This document shows, in pieces, positions 45,294 through 46,769 of a stretch of DNA of 46,769 nucleotides (positions are counted from its first letter, which is position 1; each line of letters begins with the position of its first letter). This DNA comes from Thiotrichales bacterium (GTDB lineage Bacteria; Pseudomonadota; Gammaproteobacteria; Francisellales; CACEW01), in assembly GCA_947478525.1 (NCBI GenBank), contig CANJVU010000017.1, positions 1-46,769 on the forward strand. Direction: 5' to 3'. The position numbers and the translations under genes are program-made. The notes beneath the pieces were generated by a model. The model ran no database searches and was not told where the DNA came from. It saw only the letters and a list, made by a program, of their open reading frames with translations.

Positions 45294-46619
45294 TTAAGCT
45301 GCAGCTTCAACAAATGCTGGCATTTTGCCCTGGAATAAAAGCGCTAATGCATCTGTCATGCTGACGTCATGTTTGCGACAAGTGGAAAGGTAACCACGGA
45401 TGCGACAGAAGATCAGCGCACCTTCAATGGAACGGAAGCAACCTGATATCTTTTGTTGCACTTTGGTCATGCGCAGATCGTTCTCAGCCAGATTGTTGCT
45501 AAACGGCACCAATGGGTTAACCATAAAGCGCAGAACATCGCTCTCGTAATGCTCGAGCCTTTCCAACAGATTTCTGGATTTTGATTTTTTGATCCGTCCT
45601 CGTTTCTTGGGTTTATCAGGATCTGGGGCTGGTAATGGGCATTCTGCTTTTCCCTGATTCAGGATTGCTCGATATCGTTTTCGGAAAGCCAGCTGATTAA
45701 CTTCTGGTAGCAAAAGGCCTGGGCTTTTCTCAACGGCTGCTTTGATCTCTACCAGCAACTTTGCCATCGTATCTGCCCATTGTTGCTTGTCTTGCTCAAA
45801 CGCACACTCTAGCTCACGAAGGTGATGCGCGTTGCACAGACTGTGTGTGCACACGTAAGTGTAATACGTGCTCCAGTGATCATGAACCATAATGCCTTTG
45901 AAGTTCGCCAGAATACCCACTTCATCCATCGCTTCAGAACCACGCTTTTGATGCGGATAGAAATGCGTCCACAGTGGATTGGCAGCAACATGCAGCCAGT
46001 GTTTTTTCTTGTTGATATTGATACCCGTTTCATCCGCATTTAATACCGAACCGTTAATCAGGTTCTTTTTGGCAATCGTTTCAAAGCGCTCCAACAGTTC
46101 GTAGGCGCTCTTGTTGAAATTGAACAGCGTGCCTGCGCTCAATGGCAGATGCATTTGCTGGGCAAAATAATCACACACCCGCTCATGGGGCAATAACTGG
46201 TATTGCGACATGTAAACCGCATGAGCTTTCACTTGTAACCCATACTGTACTTTGCTGGTGATATGTTTTGGAAATTCAGCAATGTAGCGCTTTTTAAATT
46301 GGTCTTCCAGAATTTGGGCTCGGTATTCCGTCACCACGCGGTTAATTTCAATGTCAAAGACTTGACGTGCTTGATAGCCAACCACATGATATTTCCCTTT
46401 GGGCAACTGACTTCGATCAACGGAAATCTCTTCTATTCGATCAGGGTTTTTAATTGGTTCCAAGCAGGTGCCAACATGTCCACTTTGGCCGCCAGGTTTC
46501 TTTTGACTCTTGGTACGCTTACTGCCACGCTTGCGATTTAAGTCTTGTGAAGGCGGTGTGCTGCTGTTTTCAGAGTTTAGACCAAAGCGATTCAGTAATA
46601 ATCGAATGACCAGTAGCAA
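45294..46619 (-). CDS. IS66-type transposase, 5'-truncated
   Basis: 441 residues read from a TTG next to the disruption point. N-terminal LGLNSENS-type text is seen as FGLNSENSSTPPSQD. The DDE residues are in LNADETG, VHDHWSTYY and NNLAENDLRM, and a zinc-like CNAHHLREL block is present. This is an IS66-family TnpC lacking roughly its first 30-50 residues. Upstream of 46620 its frame meets a stop within four codons, at the edge of a second IS66-type element. The ending (KMPAFVEAAA) looks natural. It is probably inactive. Confidence 0.85.
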   Translation of the reverse strand: MLLVIRLLLNRFGLNSENSSTPPSQDLNRKRGSKRTKSQKKPGGQSGHVGTCLEPIKNPDRIEEISVDRSQLPKGKYHVVGYQARQVFDIEINRVVTEYRAQILEDQFKKRYIAEFPKHITSKVQYGLQVKAHAVYMSQYQLLPHERVCDYFAQQMHLPLSAGTLFNFNKSAYELLERFETIAKKNLINGSVLNADETGININKKKHWLHVAANPLWTHFYPHQKRGSEAMDEVGILANFKGIMVHDHWSTYYTYVCTHSLCNAHHLRELECAFEQDKQQWADTMAKLLVEIKAAVEKSPGLLLPEVNQLAFRKRYRAILNQGKAECPLPAPDPDKPKKRGRIKKSKSRNLLERLEHYESDVLRFMVNPLVPFSNNLAENDLRMTKVQQKISGCFRSIEGALIFCRIRGYLSTCRKHDVSMTDALALLFQGKMPAFVEAAA

Positions 46620-46620
46620 C

Positions 46621-46769
46621 GTAAGCGCTCAAACAACCCCATCTAACAAGTGCGAATAAAGCATGACAAACTACTGGCTGAATCAATCAACCAGGAGCAA
46701 AAAATGCTGTCAACACAAGTAAATTCAAACGATTGGCTCGCCATATCCCAAGAATGGGAGGCATCAGAG
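46621..46769 (+). mobile_element. Left end of a second IS66-type element, inserted in the first
   Basis: GTAAGCGCTCAAACAACC begins at 46621; IS66-family elements start with GTAAGCG-type terminal repeats. It starts exactly where the coding sense of the minus-strand IS66-type transposase is lost, and 83 bases further a tnpA-like gene begins. The 8 bases before it (46613-46620, GTAGCAAC) would be the target duplication. The other end is outside the window. Confidence 0.65.
46704..46769 (+). CDS. IS66 accessory protein TnpA-like, N-terminal part (cut by window edge)
   Basis: 22 codons reading MLSTQVNSNDWLAISQEWEA then SE up to the window end. IS66 tnpA genes open with a W(L)xxIxxWxxSGLSQxxYC block, which this resembles, and AGGAG precedes the ATG by 6 bases. 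The remainder lies beyond the window, so the call depends mainly on the terminal repeat at 46621 and on position. Confidence 0.6.
   Translation, partial: MLSTQVNSNDWLAISQEWEASE

Overview
The window looks like a chromosomal segment of a gamma-proteobacterium, most likely a host-associated member of the Legionellales (Legionella/Coxiella/Berkiella side). This rests on the protein types (ArgS, GltX, PoxB and the F1Fo-ATPase read as gamma-proteobacterial), on a predicted eukaryote-directed effector with an ankyrin-like region and a C-terminal CaaX box, and on many decayed genes and insertion sequences. The genus is an inference. No rRNA, tRNA or CRISPR array was recognised.

Layout. (1) 1-1.5 kb: debris. 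It holds the end of an ISL3-type transposase, an effector-like Ala/Pro-rich gene broken by two compensating homopolymer frameshifts, and the tail of an acetyl-CoA hydrolase/transferase. (2) 1.5-7 kb: poxB, an SDR, argS, an S24-type (CI/LexA-like) repressor with two palindromes in its promoter, and a small membrane protein. (3) 7-12.8 kb, minus strand: a five-gene amino-sugar operon (nagA, sugar-porter MFS, UDP-HexNAc 4-epimerase-like, NahK-like HexNAc-1-kinase, GalT/DUF4922-like nucleotidyltransferase). It can be read as uptake of GlcNAc/GalNAc and direct conversion to UDP-HexNAc. (4) 12.8-19.7 kb, minus strand: the complete F1Fo ATP synthase operon atpIBEFHAGDC with a strong sigma70-like promoter. 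(5) 19.7-25.5 kb: rsmB, a collapsed VapB/VapC-type toxin-antitoxin remnant, trmB carrying a palindrome inside its N-terminal codons, lpdA, a DUF559 remnant, a cluster of hairpin repeats, and gltX. (6) 25.5-27 kb: three minor-pilin-like genes.

(7) 27.2-45.2 kb: a light/oxidative-stress type neighbourhood. It holds phrB and a TudS/YbgA-like gene (minus), then a plus-strand series of DUF3833 lipoprotein, SDR, FAD amine oxidase-like, DUF1365, cfa, DUF2878, TIGR01777 and tspO. After these come a MerR regulator translationally coupled to a cyanide-insensitive bd oxidase (cydA-cydB-small subunit-merR, minus), then a divergent SDR and a DCC-family protein. Similar sets are known under ChrR-sigmaE or LitR/CarH-type control. 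The series is interrupted twice. A 3.1 kb cargo (AAA_14/DUF4143 ATPase plus ankyrin/methyltransferase-like/CaaX protein) sits between DUF1365 and cfa. A 1.6 kb cargo (gloA, mdaB, IS66 debris) sits between tspO and merR. Each cargo is flanked by direct copies of the 3' end of the gene next to it.

(8) 45.2-46.8 kb: an IS66-type transposase gene whose 5' end is cut by the terminus of a second IS66-type element that runs off the window.

The most interesting material is the CaaX-tailed candidate effector in its repeat-flanked cargo, the two look-alike cargo insertions, the HexNAc salvage operon, and the MerR/bd-oxidase unit with its symmetrical divergent promoter.
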